A stretch of DNA of 64,000 nucleotides from positions 620,001 through 684,000 of the forward strand of contig NC_016450.1 of assembly GCF_000235365.1 (NCBI RefSeq), written 5' to 3'. Made by a program: the position numbers and the translations under genes. Of the stretch, positions 29,359 to 40,705 are shown piece by piece. The notes beneath the pieces are model-generated. The model searched no databases and had not been told where the DNA came from. It saw only the letters and a program-made list of their open reading frames with translations. How positions within the stretch are numbered: the stretch's first letter is position 1; each line of letters begins with the position of its first letter. The stretch is from Eremothecium cymbalariae DBVPG#7215. Its lineage: Eukaryota > Ascomycota > Saccharomycetes > Saccharomycetales > Saccharomycetaceae.

Positions 29359-30429
29359 GCAGCATTTCGCTCACGTCCTTCTGGTATATCTCATATAAAA
29401 ACAAGATATGTAATTAATAGAACTACGATATTCAAATATTTTCCAACCTCCCCATCGTGCTAACCGCGATCGCAGGGCATAACACAAAAATCCATTTCTT
29501 TACTCTAAACCCGACTGCAACTCAGATAGGAGCGAAAGACTAAATTCGATGGAATTGTTATCTTCATTAATAAAGCTTCAGTTGAACTATGCATTGGTTA
29601 AACTTATCATCACAGATACAGTCTTGTGGTTAGAGAATAAAAATATCTTATGATCGATTCTTGATTGCAGAGTTTATTGCCTCCCGTACATCTGTACGCG
29701 ATTACCGCAATATAACCCGATCAAGATTAAACAGCGCCTGTCAGATACTACAAAACAGCCCCGAGTTTATATCGAACTATCTTCAAACTCCCGCTTTTTA
29801 GGCCATTGTTCCATCACGCTCGAGACCTCTTTATATACAACGAAAAATATTTCTCAACCTACAGATGTTCATTTCGTCGCTCGAGGAAGGTTCCCAATTA
29901 GGGCTTTCTCGAAGGCAAGAACAAGCATGCACAATTTGATATAGAAAATAGTTAGCGCGGCTGGTGCTCAGTCTCCCAAAGTGGCGCAGCTGAATGTTAG
30001 TTATCTCACGTAACCATAGAGCGATACTTCTATTGCATCATGCGCAAGATGTGCAGAATTGCTTCTCAGGCAACACATAGCACGTGACATCGAGGGACAC
30101 GTCATCCTGGACGATTGTAATATGCAAAGGTCTCGAGCAATTTCATTGTTTTGTCTGTGCATGATTACGGAACCAGGTTTCCGGAACATAATATGGGCTT
30201 GTAGTTGCTAGTGTCACAAACTATAAGCATTATCCGTGGGAAACAGAATCGAAAAATAGCTAAAAAGAGTGATTTTGGAATAGTTGTATAAACTGAGAAG
30301 TTTACTTGCAAGGTGAATTTGGGAGATTGAATTAGCAAGAGGTATCAGTGGTTTTTCAGAAAAAGTATAAGGAGGGACACACGGATTAGATTATTTTAAG
30401 TTCCTTGATTATTTGCAAGGTGATAGGCT
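29359..30429. other. Intergenic region between TAE1 and RGD1
   Basis: About 1.07 kb upstream of RGD1 with no supportable gene. It contains a CACGTGAC site at 30081-30088 and several short palindromes. The short reverse frame at 30001-30189 has no family character. A sequence near 30154-30180 loosely recalls a centromere CDEIII core but the preceding DNA is not AT-rich. Confidence 0.5.
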
Positions 30430-32427
30430 ATGTCACAGACTGTTAAAGAACCAGAAGGGGTTCCTGCTCAGAAGGGTAAGAATGAGGTGCAGGTAGGCGG
30501 GAGGCAGGGTTTGGGGGACCCTATGGAGCTGTTGAATGCACCAGAAATACAAAAACTAATGGAATCAGACGTATCTCCGACTGCGCTTTTGAACCGGTTG
30601 AAGATGTCCTTATTGATGTGCGTGGAGTTTACGAAATTTGTGAGGAAGAAGTATATTCTGGAAGAGGAACATGCGCAAGAGATGTCAAAGGCGTATAAGA
30701 ACTTCTTTCCTGACACTGGTGCAAGTAGCTTACAAGCTAGTATGCACAAGGTTTTAGAATATGATGGTAAATTGGCAAAGGTTAAGATGTCTTATGTGTC
30801 AGCATTGCAAAAGATATACGATGAGTTATCAGCTTTACTGGCAACGATGACTAAAATCAGGAAGACATTGAAAGAAAATAGCAGGCGGCTTGAGAAAGAA
30901 GTTGCGGACGCTATTCACAGTGCAGAAAAGGCGAAGAGTAAGTACATGGCGCTATGTCAAGATTGGGAGAAGTTGAAGTTGGTCGACCCTGCAAAAACGA
31001 AGCTAACTTTGAGAGGTTCTAGAACCACCAGGGAACAAGAAGAAGAGTTGTTAAGGAAGATTGATACAGCAGATCTTGATTATAAACAAAAGGTGGATTA
31101 TTCAACTTCATTAAGAAACACTTATATCTCTAATGAACGCCCAAAGATTGTGACTGAACTGAAAGATCTGATTCTAGAATTGAACACAGCAGTATCCATT
31201 CAGTTACAGAAGTATGCTATTTGGACTGAGAATCTGATTTTAAACAGTGGAGTAACAATTATTCCATTTGAAACCACTTTATCCAGTATGAAAGATCATG
31301 CATCGTCGATGAATAACCAGTTGGACTTATTTGAGTATCTATCGAAGTATACCAGCAAAAATGGAACTTTCATCAATAAGAGTCTAATCCCTGTGGACTA
31401 TAGAAAACATCCTGCTATGATTAAATCAGGAATATTTAGCACGCAATCCTCCAGTTCTAGTTCTTTTCAAACTAACTTAACTACGAACACTTTACCTAAA
31501 CGTGTTATTTCGACTAGTAATGAATCTCCATTTGATTCAAAGCCATCTCCGCCAACATCTTCGAGTGCGAAATCATCACCTACTCCAAATAGCTTCCCGC
31601 TTAATTCTGGGCCTCAACAGCCTGAAAATTCGAAAATGCTAATAGCTGCTGCTGATAAAATTCCAGAGACCAGGGGTAAATTTGGAACTTTAGATCCAGG
31701 TTCGAGGAAAGGTGGCCAAAGCCAACCTAGTTTGGTAACATCCATTGTAACTACCTTTGGTTCTCAAAGTCCTATATCTAAGGCGGAGAGTATGAATACA
31801 CTACCTCCTGGAGTTTCAAACAATATGAAAACATTTTCTGTTCCATTGGAGGACTTATTGGAATATGAGCAAGATTTGGTACCAGCTATTGTTCGTCAAT
31901 GCATTTATGTTGTGGACAAGTATGGTCTCTATCTAGAAGGAATTTATCGCAGATCTGCAAATGTTCTGGATGTAAGCAGACTGCGCGAAGATATAGACAA
32001 GGACCCGTCAAATATATCCATGCTATTACCACCTAAAAATTACACTGATTCAGATATATATCTTGTAGGGTCATTGTTGAAAACCTTCTTTGCGAGTTTG
32101 CCGGACCCGCTATTATCCCGATCCATGAGTGACGAATTAACGACATGCTTGTCCATTGAAAACCCGACTACAAGGAAGAATTATTTACACGGGTTAATTT
32201 ATAAATTACCGGATTGCCAATATTGGACTTTAAGGTCATTAATCTTCCATTTGAAGCGCGTTTTAGATCGTGAAGAAGAAAATAGAATGAATCGGAAAGC
32301 ATTGTGTATTATATGGGGACCTACTATAGTTCCTCCAAAAACCGACGATATCAATGATGTCAATCATCAAATAAACGTTATGGATGTATTATTTGATGTA
32401 GCTGACCAAGCTTTTGAGCCAGAGTAA
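30430..32427 (+). CDS. RGD1: Rgd1 F-BAR and RhoGAP protein
   Basis: This 665-residue protein (S. cerevisiae 666) has an F-BAR domain at about 35-300 ([20 protein letters not shown], then long charged helices), a Ser/Pro-rich linker at about 330-460, and a RhoGAP domain at about 475-660. The arginine finger is in EGIYRRSA near residue 505, and the conserved PDPLLS loop and WGPTIV block follow. Rgd1 stimulates GTP hydrolysis by Rho3 and Rho4 and links polarity, phosphoinositides and stress survival. It follows TAE1 in the same direction, as in YBR260C-YBR261C inverted. Domain features are complete, and no frameshift is seen. Confidence 0.95.
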   Translation: MSQTVKEPEGVPAQKGKNEVQVGGRQGLGDPMELLNAPEIQKLMESDVSPTALLNRLKMSLLMCVEFTKFVRKKYILEEEHAQEMSKAYKNFFPDTGASSLQASMHKVLEYDGKLAKVKMSYVSALQKIYDELSALLATMTKIRKTLKENSRRLEKEVADAIHSAEKAKSKYMALCQDWEKLKLVDPAKTKLTLRGSRTTREQEEELLRKIDTADLDYKQKVDYSTSLRNTYISNERPKIVTELKDLILELNTAVSIQLQKYAIWTENLILNSGVTIIPFETTLSSMKDHASSMNNQLDLFEYLSKYTSKNGTFINKSLIPVDYRKHPAMIKSGIFSTQSSSSSSFQTNLTTNTLPKRVISTSNESPFDSKPSPPTSSSAKSSPTPNSFPLNSGPQQPENSKMLIAAADKIPETRGKFGTLDPGSRKGGQSQPSLVTSIVTTFGSQSPISKAESMNTLPPGVSNNMKTFSVPLEDLLEYEQDLVPAIVRQCIYVVDKYGLYLEGIYRRSANVLDVSRLREDIDKDPSNISMLLPPKNYTDSDIYLVGSLLKTFFASLPDPLLSRSMSDELTTCLSIENPTTRKNYLHGLIYKLPDCQYWTLRSLIFHLKRVLDREEENRMNRKALCIIWGPTIVPPKTDDINDVNHQINVMDVLFDVADQAFEPE

Positions 32428-32786
32428 TGCTTGAGTTGCCTCTGAATTACACGACTAACATCAGTATATAAGATCTTATAATATTTTATTGTTGAGAAGA
32501 ACGCTCTCCTACTGACCATTTTGCTATAGCCTTATATATAGAATCTTTGTAACAAAAATTAGCAGATTATAACGAAAGGCCTTGGCAAGGGATAGAAAAG
32601 CGGTTACTTAACTCGATCTTAGCACCACAGTTTCAAAGCTGATTTATAGGATTTTTCATTATTTACCATCTGTATTGGGTTATGTAGACACGCATCCAGC
32701 TTATAAATTACTTAGTACCTGAATCGAAGAGTTACAATAGCCCAAAGCCTCTATAAATACCCTAAATACCTTGCTAATAAAACTAT
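32428..32786. other. Convergent intergenic region RGD1-RTT101
   Basis: These 359 bp lie between two stop codons of convergent genes and contain only AT-rich sequence suited to 3' end formation. Nothing else is seen. Confidence 0.55.
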
Positions 32787-35114
32787 TCATATTATAAATT
32801 TATATTTACCGTTATGATACGAATAGTAATCTTTGCTTTTATCTACAGCTATTTTCAATTCGCCCACACTAAAACCTGAAATTTGATTCAAAATTTCTGC
32901 CTTCAATTCATTAAATGTCATATGCCGCTGCCCGTATTTTAATGTTCTTATTAGGGCAGCTCTCAATATTTCTATTTTCCATGTTGAATCTCTCTTCTCA
33001 ACAGACTTTAGACGCCGCTTACCAGAATATGGAACACGCCGCTTACCAGAAGAACTGGCAGAACCTTTAGGGGTAAAATTGTAGTCTAATCTATAATTGT
33101 TTCCAACTTTTTTTACCATACCAATGCTTACGAACGATTCCATCGCCATTGTTAATTCGAAATCTTCGATACCATATCTTCTAGAAACTTGATCTACAGT
33201 TATTTGATCCAGATCATTAAAATAATCCAGAATACAAGCCTGTACCATTGTTACATCCAGAATGAATTTCGAGTTGTCTGGAAATGTAAAAGGAGTTTCC
33301 ACCTCTAAATGGTGCAAGGCAAACTGAGATTGAGTTACAATAGGAGATGATGAATTAGTTCTTAAGGAGTTCAATTCTTCTAATGTTTTCTGTAAATCAG
33401 CTGGTAAGGTTTTGATCTCAACAGTATAATCCAAAAATGATTCGGGAACAGCAGACCGGGGTATTGTGATCGACACTGTATCAATGTTATTGATATTAGT
33501 AAAGCAACCATTTTTCTTGATTTCAGCCACTACTTCTAACATGGAAGATACCAAAGCTGACTTCTGCCCTACAAGCTTTTCAAGTCCATCCTCCATGAGG
33601 ACAATTTTCTCATCAATGCATTTCTTGTATTCACGACCATTTAATATTATTCTCCTAAACCAGTACTTTTCATAGTATACTGGCATGAATACGCCTAATA
33701 ACTTTAGTTCACTCAAAACCTCCAATATAGACCTTATTTCACTGAAAATCTTTTCATAAAATTTAGCTTCCATACATTTCGCTGACACTTCAATATTGGC
33801 GTCTAGTTTGGCTCGGATACGCTCCATAAATCTCTTGATGCATACATCCATATCATTTGCCAGGAATTCAACCAAGTTCAGATCACCTTCAAAATTCTCT
33901 TGTAATAGCTCCCATAAGAACGACCTTATCTGGATTGCATATGCTTGATTACGACCAAAATTTAGCACTTGGTGAAAAATAGACCAACATTTGGATTTTC
34001 CGACTGATCGAAGACTGACAGAAAACGCTTCCTTACAGGATTCCAAGGCACCTGCGTTGATGTGAGTGTATATAATAAGCCAAATTGACTTTATGTTTGC
34101 CTTTGAAACGCTGGTTTCTACCAAGGGGATCAAACATTCCCGAGTTAAAATAGTAGATTTTAGTATTTTATCACAAATCCGTTTAGAAACCTTGTGAAAA
34201 TCAGTACCGAAAAGCGATCTGGTCAGTTTCAAAAGATCTTTAAGTGCTTCAAGGTAAAATTCATCGTCCGGACTCTTGTGATCCCGATAAATATTCAGAT
34301 ACTGCGAAGTAAAGAACTGCAAAAAAGTGCTTCCGTCAGCTAATTCCACATTATGAGTGATGAACTTGTAGAACAGTACAGGAAGCTTAGGACACTTAAA
34401 ATCACGATATAATGATTCTATTTCAACCTTCAAAGAAGTACACTGTATAGCCGGCATTATATCTTTAGAGTGCACGTTGATAGTCTGAACTTGATTGATA
34501 ACGAAAGAAAGCAATCTCTTGAATATCTCAGATCCAAGTTCACTATACAGTTTCTCGTACTGGTGTAAGGCATATTTAACCAAAAAATGATCCACATTTA
34601 TAATTTTTGGATATCCGGGAATCATAAATGGATTCCAATTATCAACACACTTGTAAACAGTGCAAAGCTTCTCAATAGCAGCTGCTGTTTCCCCTAAATT
34701 CACAATGAACCGCTCTCCAAGGGTCTCCATGACATTGTCAGCAATTCCGGTGAGGTCCACCTCCGAGACAGCTCCCGAAATTACAGAGTCTAGCCTTTTT
34801 AATCCTACATTCCACATTAAATTATAAACTCTTGTTTGAGACATCAACTGATAGCATCTCTTCCTTTTCCTGGTATTCACACTATCCAATTCCTGCACGC
34901 TTGCCTCATAAACGCGACACAGAGACAGCTCTCTCAGTAATCGATCTAGCTTTGTATACAACGATAAAACCTCATTTTGTGAAACAGTTGGAACATTTTC
35001 CTTTTCCTCCATTACAATATTTGGCATGGAAAAGAATTTATTAACTGAATCTTTGAACTCCTCCAGTAACTGCGTAAAACTCTGACTCAAGCCATCAAGA
35101 TCGGGTTCAGACAT
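32787..35114 (-). CDS. RTT101: Rtt101 cullin
   Basis: This 775-residue protein is a divergent cullin (S. cerevisiae Rtt101 842). Helical cullin repeats fill about 1-380, the cullin homology domain about 390-640, and a winged-helix neddylation region about 700-775. Phrases shared with the remembered Rtt101 are LHHLEVETPF, followed by VQACILDYFND, and ISGFSVGELK near the end. The acceptor-lysine region reads LIRTLKYG. Rtt101 works with Hrt1, Mms1 and Mms22 or Crt10 in a ligase that promotes fork passage through damaged DNA and ubiquitinates histone H3. In S. cerevisiae it neighbours AIM22 (YJL046W/047C); here that neighbour is 10.5 kb away, with the YBR257-262 block between them. CUL3 and CDC53 are less likely by motif. 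Confidence 0.88.
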   Translation of the reverse strand: MSEPDLDGLSQSFTQLLEEFKDSVNKFFSMPNIVMEEKENVPTVSQNEVLSLYTKLDRLLRELSLCRVYEASVQELDSVNTRKRKRCYQLMSQTRVYNLMWNVGLKRLDSVISGAVSEVDLTGIADNVMETLGERFIVNLGETAAAIEKLCTVYKCVDNWNPFMIPGYPKIINVDHFLVKYALHQYEKLYSELGSEIFKRLLSFVINQVQTINVHSKDIMPAIQCTSLKVEIESLYRDFKCPKLPVLFYKFITHNVELADGSTFLQFFTSQYLNIYRDHKSPDDEFYLEALKDLLKLTRSLFGTDFHKVSKRICDKILKSTILTRECLIPLVETSVSKANIKSIWLIIYTHINAGALESCKEAFSVSLRSVGKSKCWSIFHQVLNFGRNQAYAIQIRSFLWELLQENFEGDLNLVEFLANDMDVCIKRFMERIRAKLDANIEVSAKCMEAKFYEKIFSEIRSILEVLSELKLLGVFMPVYYEKYWFRRIILNGREYKKCIDEKIVLMEDGLEKLVGQKSALVSSMLEVVAEIKKNGCFTNINNIDTVSITIPRSAVPESFLDYTVEIKTLPADLQKTLEELNSLRTNSSSPIVTQSQFALHHLEVETPFTFPDNSKFILDVTMVQACILDYFNDLDQITVDQVSRRYGIEDFELTMAMESFVSIGMVKKVGNNYRLDYNFTPKGSASSSGKRRVPYSGKRRLKSVEKRDSTWKIEILRAALIRTLKYGQRHMTFNELKAEILNQISGFSVGELKIAVDKSKDYYSYHNGKYKFII

Positions 35115-35279
35115 CTTGTAGCTGCAAGCATGGGACCACTGAATTTTCCTAAAATGGCCATAAGCTGGTATTATTACAAGGTAAAGAGTCGTGTGGTATG
35201 GTATCTCTTCTCTTTATCCCAGAAAAGCCTTTAAAATGAAAAAAAATATTGACAAAAAACTGATCGAATATCCAAGAAG

Positions 35280-35351
35280 AGCTCGCACTCAGGTTCGAAC
35301 TAAGGACCAACAGATTTGCAATCTGCTGCGCTACCACTGCGCCATACGAGC
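35280..35351 (-). tRNA. tRNA-Cys (anticodon GCA)
   Basis: The reverse strand reads a 72-nt cloverleaf with acceptor GCTCGTA/TGCGAGC, D-arm TGGCGCAGTGGTAGCGCA, anticodon GCA in GATTGCAAATC and T-arm CTTAGTTCGAACCTGAG. It nearly equals S. cerevisiae tRNA-Cys. No intron. Confidence 0.97.
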
Positions 35352-35408
35352 AACTCCAACAACTACTGCGCCTTTACAACATCGTTATTATGTTTCTAAT
35401 ACGTCACA

Positions 35409-35559
35409 TGGTCGTAAAATCAAAAGAGATGCTAGAAGACAAGATAACCAGACTAAGGAGCAGAGGTAGTTGAGCCAGATCAGAGACTAGATAAACAGTA
35501 ACTGATCATCAACCTAAGTATTAGCGGCACGTGACGAGATACTCCATCCAGCACGTGAC
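35409..35559 (+). mobile_element. Internally deleted solo LTR
   Basis: It begins TGGTCGTAAAATCAAAAGAG, a degenerate copy of the LTR start, jumps to the 3' part (GTAGTTGAGCCAGATCAGAGAC, then ACTGATCATCAACCTAAG) and ends with the doublet of CACGTGAC sites. Against the copy at 36463 about 200 bp are missing. It is 58 bp upstream of tRNA-Cys. Confidence 0.75.
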
Positions 35560-35741
35560 CTCGGACTAGTGGCCCTCAGCATTTCTTGGCAGGCATACCG
35601 TGGGTGCTATCTTTCATCTTAGATCCAGTTTAAGGTAAACCTGTAACCGTGCCAGTGTGTGGTATTGTAGCAGGAAAGCCTTGATTCGACTTAGTGTTGG
35701 GATCGTCGCTTTCATCACGTGTCAAGGGCCACTTACTTGAG

Positions 35742-36032
35742 GTCACGTGCTAGCTTACGCTTTAGTTGAGGATCAGTAACTTTATATAGTCTCTGATAAG
35801 GATCAATTACCCTCTGGTGTCCTAGGAGGAACTCTTAATATAATCTAGCTAGTTCGGTCTTATATAGTTTCTGCTGTACTTCCTGAAATCATGAAAGCAA
35901 CCAATATGTAGGTTCAAAAGCTTATATCCTCACAATAGTTAATTAATTACCCTTTATAGTCTGCTGACAGCTCTGATACGCTGCTTCATTGTCTGGTTAT
36001 CGTTGCCTACCTGCTTTTGTGATTTTACGACA
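35742..36032 (-). mobile_element. Diverged solo LTR, reverse orientation
   Basis: Read in reverse it begins TGTCGTAAAATCACAAAAGC at 36032, includes GAGACTATATAAAG and ACTGATCCTCAACTAAAG, and ends GCTAGCACGTGAC at 35742. It is clearly related to the copy at 36463 but much diverged, so older. It lies 63 bp upstream of tRNA-Leu. Confidence 0.7.
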
Positions 36033-36094
36033 ACATGCCATGTGACAGTACCAATGAAACAGGGCTCAACTAGAACTATGTGTACTTTTGCATA

Positions 36095-36208
36095 GGTTGT
36101 GTGGCCGAGCGGTCTAAGGCGCCTGATTCAAGTGTACGCTTACGGCTCCGCAGGGGGCCGGACACTCAGGTATCGTAAGATGCAAGAGTTCGAATCTCTT
36201 CGCAACCA
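36095..36208 (+). tRNA. tRNA-Leu (anticodon CAA) with intron
   Basis: The 114-nt gene has acceptor GGTTGTG/CGCAACC, D-arm GGCCGAGCGGTCTAAGGC, anticodon CAA at 36129-36131 and T-arm AGAGTTCGAATCTCT. By comparison with S. cerevisiae the intron is 36133-36164 (32 nt), directly 3' of the base after the anticodon, and the spliced loop is TTCAAGC. Confidence 0.96.
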
Positions 36209-36294
36209 TTAAGTTTTACTCTTTTTGCCAAGCTTTTGTCTTCACTCTCAACTCATACTTGGATGTTCACACAAATATCTTTTAAAAAAGAAGC

Positions 36295-36399
36295 CGTCAA
36301 AGACAGGATTCGAACCTGCGAAGGTAAAACCCAATGCCTGACAACGCTTTCGACAGATCGAATAGCAGGGCACCGCCTTAACCGCTCGGCCACTTTGAC
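36295..36399 (-). tRNA. tRNA-Ser (anticodon GCT) with intron
   Basis: The reverse strand reads a type-II tRNA with acceptor GTCAAAG/CTTTGAC, D-arm TGGCCGAGCGGTTAAGGC, anticodon GCT at 36366-36364 and T-arm GCAGGTTCGAATCCTGT. An intron of about 23 nt (near 36340-36362) separates the halves of the anticodon loop. S. cerevisiae tRNA-Ser(GCU) is also intron-bearing. Confidence 0.93.
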
Positions 36400-36462
36400 C
36401 AACAATTTATTGGGTCGACCGGCGAATATTTACAATATAAACAACAGTATAGTTGTCGTAAA

Positions 36463-36811
36463 TGTCGTAAAATCAAAAGAGCATCCCGATAGTTATGATA
36501 GTCAGGCTAAGGAGCATGTTGATAGTCACGATAACAAGACAAAGAAGCAGCGAATCAGAGTTGTTAGAAGTGTCAAGATAACCACTGAGCTGTTATCGGC
36601 TAGGAATCTGCATAGCAAGTAAGCAAGAGAGCTTAAGTAGGACAACAGAAACTATATAAGAAGACCCAAACTAGCTAGATTAGATTAGATATAGGTCCAG
36701 CTAGATCCCCAGAGGGTAGTTGAGCCAGATTAGAGACTATATAAACAGTAACTGATCATCAACCTAAGTATTAGTTGGCACGTGACCAGAAATCCAAGCT
36801 AGCACGTGACA
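36463..36811 (+). mobile_element. Solo LTR, most complete copy
   Basis: About 349 bp from TGTCGTAAAATCAAAAGAGC to GCACGTGACA, giving the short inverted ends TGTC/GACA expected of a retrotransposon LTR. It includes a TATA-like ACTATATAAG (about 36650) and a later GACTATATAAAC. It lies 63 bp from tRNA-Ser(GCT). Its first about 105 bp match the fragments at 13123 and 13289 almost exactly, so it is a young family. No target-site duplication is obvious and no internal coding region is present. The short frame at 36236-36622 crosses tRNA and LTR and is not a gene. Confidence 0.8.
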
Positions 36812-37021
36812 GTTTTTATTTTTGGAAATCTAAAGCTTGAAGCGTCTTGCTTGCCAGATGTATTTACATTAGGTTTAGTAAAAGTGAACATCTAGTGCTG
36901 TAATTCATATTTCAAAGCCATTGGCGTGCTTGGACGATGTAGATACACATACATGTAATCTGAAAAGACGGAAGGTGCAACGCAATATGTGGTAATTAAT
37001 TAACTTATTTACTTATTTATT

Positions 37022-37630
37022 CTAAACATAGGAAGTAACTTCAAAGAACCTCCGCAAGTAATATATTTGGAATAATGATTGTGCAATGACCACTGCAAGT
37101 TGAAAGATAGACCACCACTTAACACGATCATTAGTGGACTCTGCAGTATTTCTATGAGTCTTTTCCCTAATAACGATGTAACTCTGTTCATTCTTTATCT
37201 CTCTAGTTAACTTAGATAGCATTCTAACGGCACCATCCAAGGTATTAGAGTTAGGATCGTCTAAATCAACGTAAACGATACAATGGATATTAAAACTGAC
37301 ATCCTTAGTACGCGATCCGGATTTTCGGTTATCGAAGCAATAAGTATATTTGCCAGGAGCAGTAGCACGAATAGCAACATCGCCATGAGAAACGCCTAAT
37401 TTTTCAGTCAATTGATTATCACCACTATCATACAAGAAGAAATCACCCGTTAGTTGTTCACGAGATTGGGGATCCCTATCACCAAATTGGAAAGAAATGG
37501 ACAGTTCATCACCACGACTTAACTTTTCGAAAAAGCACCGACGGCCATATGGTGGTAATTGAACATTATGGCATGAAGATAGTTGTAACAAGGATATTAA
37601 AACCAAAGGAAAAAACGTTAAAAGTTTCAT
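37022..37630 (-). CDS. EMP24: Emp24 p24-family COPII cargo receptor
   Basis: From the ATG at 37628-37630 the product is 202 residues (S. cerevisiae 203) with a signal peptide of about 20 residues (MKLLTFFPLVLISLLQLSSC), then a GOLD domain with HNVQLPPYGRRCFFEKL, a coiled-coil region with the TREIKNEQSYIVIRE block, one membrane span near the end, and a short cytosolic tail ending FFEVTSYV with the FF motif used for COPII binding. Emp24 and Erv25 form the p24 complex that selects GPI-anchored and other cargo at ER exit. The frame extends upstream without ATG. In S. cerevisiae it is YGL200C, near YIP4 and MDS3 as here. Confidence 0.96.
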   Translation of the reverse strand: MKLLTFFPLVLISLLQLSSCHNVQLPPYGRRCFFEKLSRGDELSISFQFGDRDPQSREQLTGDFFLYDSGDNQLTEKLGVSHGDVAIRATAPGKYTYCFDNRKSGSRTKDVSFNIHCIVYVDLDDPNSNTLDGAVRMLSKLTREIKNEQSYIVIREKTHRNTAESTNDRVKWWSIFQLAVVIAQSLFQIYYLRRFFEVTSYV

Positions 37631-39308
37631 CTTTTGGTTACAGGGATACTGCACTAAATTGATCTTCAATAACTTCAACTGATTTGAACAACTAAAATAT
37701 TGGTCATATAAAAATGGCTTTAAGATTTAAAGAAGAAACACGTCTCCCATAAAAAAGGAGGATATATTTTTTGGGAGACTTTTTTTTCCTCTCAATATCA
37801 AAATGAAAAGCGAAAAAAAAAAAATTTATAGCCAAAATAGTGAGAAGGATGACAGAGGTCTCTTGGGTAGATATCTATATATATATATATTGATGGATAC
37901 CAATTTCAGTAGTTAATATGTTGTTATTCCTTAGTTTATTTAGAAATGAAAGTACAGGACATTTAATTTAATCTTGGGGAATTTTTTTAAAACTTATCTC
38001 GAGGTTTGTTTAACAAAAGCTAAAATACAGAGGATGAAAGAAACTATAAACCCGGGAAACGTATATGAATATGGTTTAGAGGTTTCTGGTTCTGAGTTGC
38101 TGGAAAATTTATGATATTTTGTGATGAACGGCGAATAATCCGGCGTTGAATAATAATAGAAAGGAGGGGCGAGGTGGATGGATGGTGGCATGGGCTCGTG
38201 ATGGGCGGCATAGAGACAGTGTGCGGTTCCCGCTTCCTCTTTATATATACGATGACGGCGACGATCTACGTCCCTATTTTTCCAAACAATATATGGTGCC
38301 CTCTTCCTTTTTCGATTCCCTGAAACGTACGTAGGCTGGCATCTCAGATATAGAAAAGGTTATAAATACAAGTTTCTCATATATGGCCGCGTTGGTGGAG
38401 GAGGCAATCGGATTTTAAGAGATTCAAGCAGGGAATCAAATCAAGAAAAGGAGGGACGGCGAGCGGCTGGGGAAATATAACCAATAAAATAAAACAACAA
38501 CAGGAAACACATCTATTTCTCTCATCATTCCTGTAAAAAAATTTTTTTCTTCAATATAAGGTTATCGAATAATGTTACTGTGTCAGTTTAAGCTGGGGCC
38601 GGGTTATGAGAAAATATTGATGTGGAAAACAGAAATATAATAATAAAAACAATAGATTATTTTTTGTAAAATTAAAAAAGGGAAAACAAAAGGGGAGGTG
38701 GAGTGCGGTGGAATGAGACTGGCAATGGTCACGATGATGAGGGTGGTGAAGGTGATTCAATAGAAAGAGGGGGGGAGGAGTAGATTCGGTGAGACTTTTT
38801 CAATTGTGTAAAAAGGGCAGACGCTAAAACAGACAAAAAAACAAGGCCAAGATCAGAAATAACGGTAACAATAAACAGCAGAAACACCAGCCATTAAAAA
38901 CGGGAGGGGGAGAGGGGGAAGACGGGGATTCATTTGGAATATCGAACATGGACCCGATAATATGGCACCTTCCTGAAAATTGTTATCAAGCCACAAATCT
39001 CCACTTTGGTTTCTTTATTTCATTTTATTATTTCTGTCTGTCTCTCGCTCTCTTTTCCAAGTCTTGTATCCCTTTTTGTACATAACGATGATAATAATAA
39101 TATAATGATAATAATAATAATAATATAATAATAATATACCTCTGTGTGCTGCATTATATGTGTGTATATGCGAAAGCTCTCCTACCTCTCTCAATCTCAA
39201 CCTCTCTCAATCTCAATCTCAATCTCAATCTCAATCTCAATCTCTGTTTCAGTGTGTCATTATCACCTTATTAATTTTTCTCTTTAATAAAGTTAAAAAA
39301 ACAAACTT
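37631..39308. other. Long intergenic region between EMP24 and GLC7
   Basis: About 1.68 kb containing the EMP24 promoter and the GLC7 3' side. It is rich in homopurine/homopyrimidine and A or T runs, for example (AT)n near 37869-37889 and TAA-type repeats at 39086-39138. All open frames are short and low-complexity. No gene is supported. Confidence 0.55.
39206..39241 (+). repeat. (CTCAAT)6 hexanucleotide repeat
   Basis: Six perfect CTCAAT units are preceded by imperfect ones from about 39178. The array lies about 70 bp beyond the GLC7 stop, within its likely 3' UTR. It may vary in copy number. Confidence 0.9.

Positions 39309-40705
<1,397 letters not shown>

Noticed and set aside
30075..30185. 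CACGTGAC followed by a CCGGAA core, resembling CDEI and CDEIII
   Set aside because: The intervening DNA is not AT-rich and the CDEIII flanks do not fit.
36236..36622. A 128-codon frame crossing tRNA-Ser and the LTR
   Set aside because: Its sequence is translated tRNA and LTR DNA.
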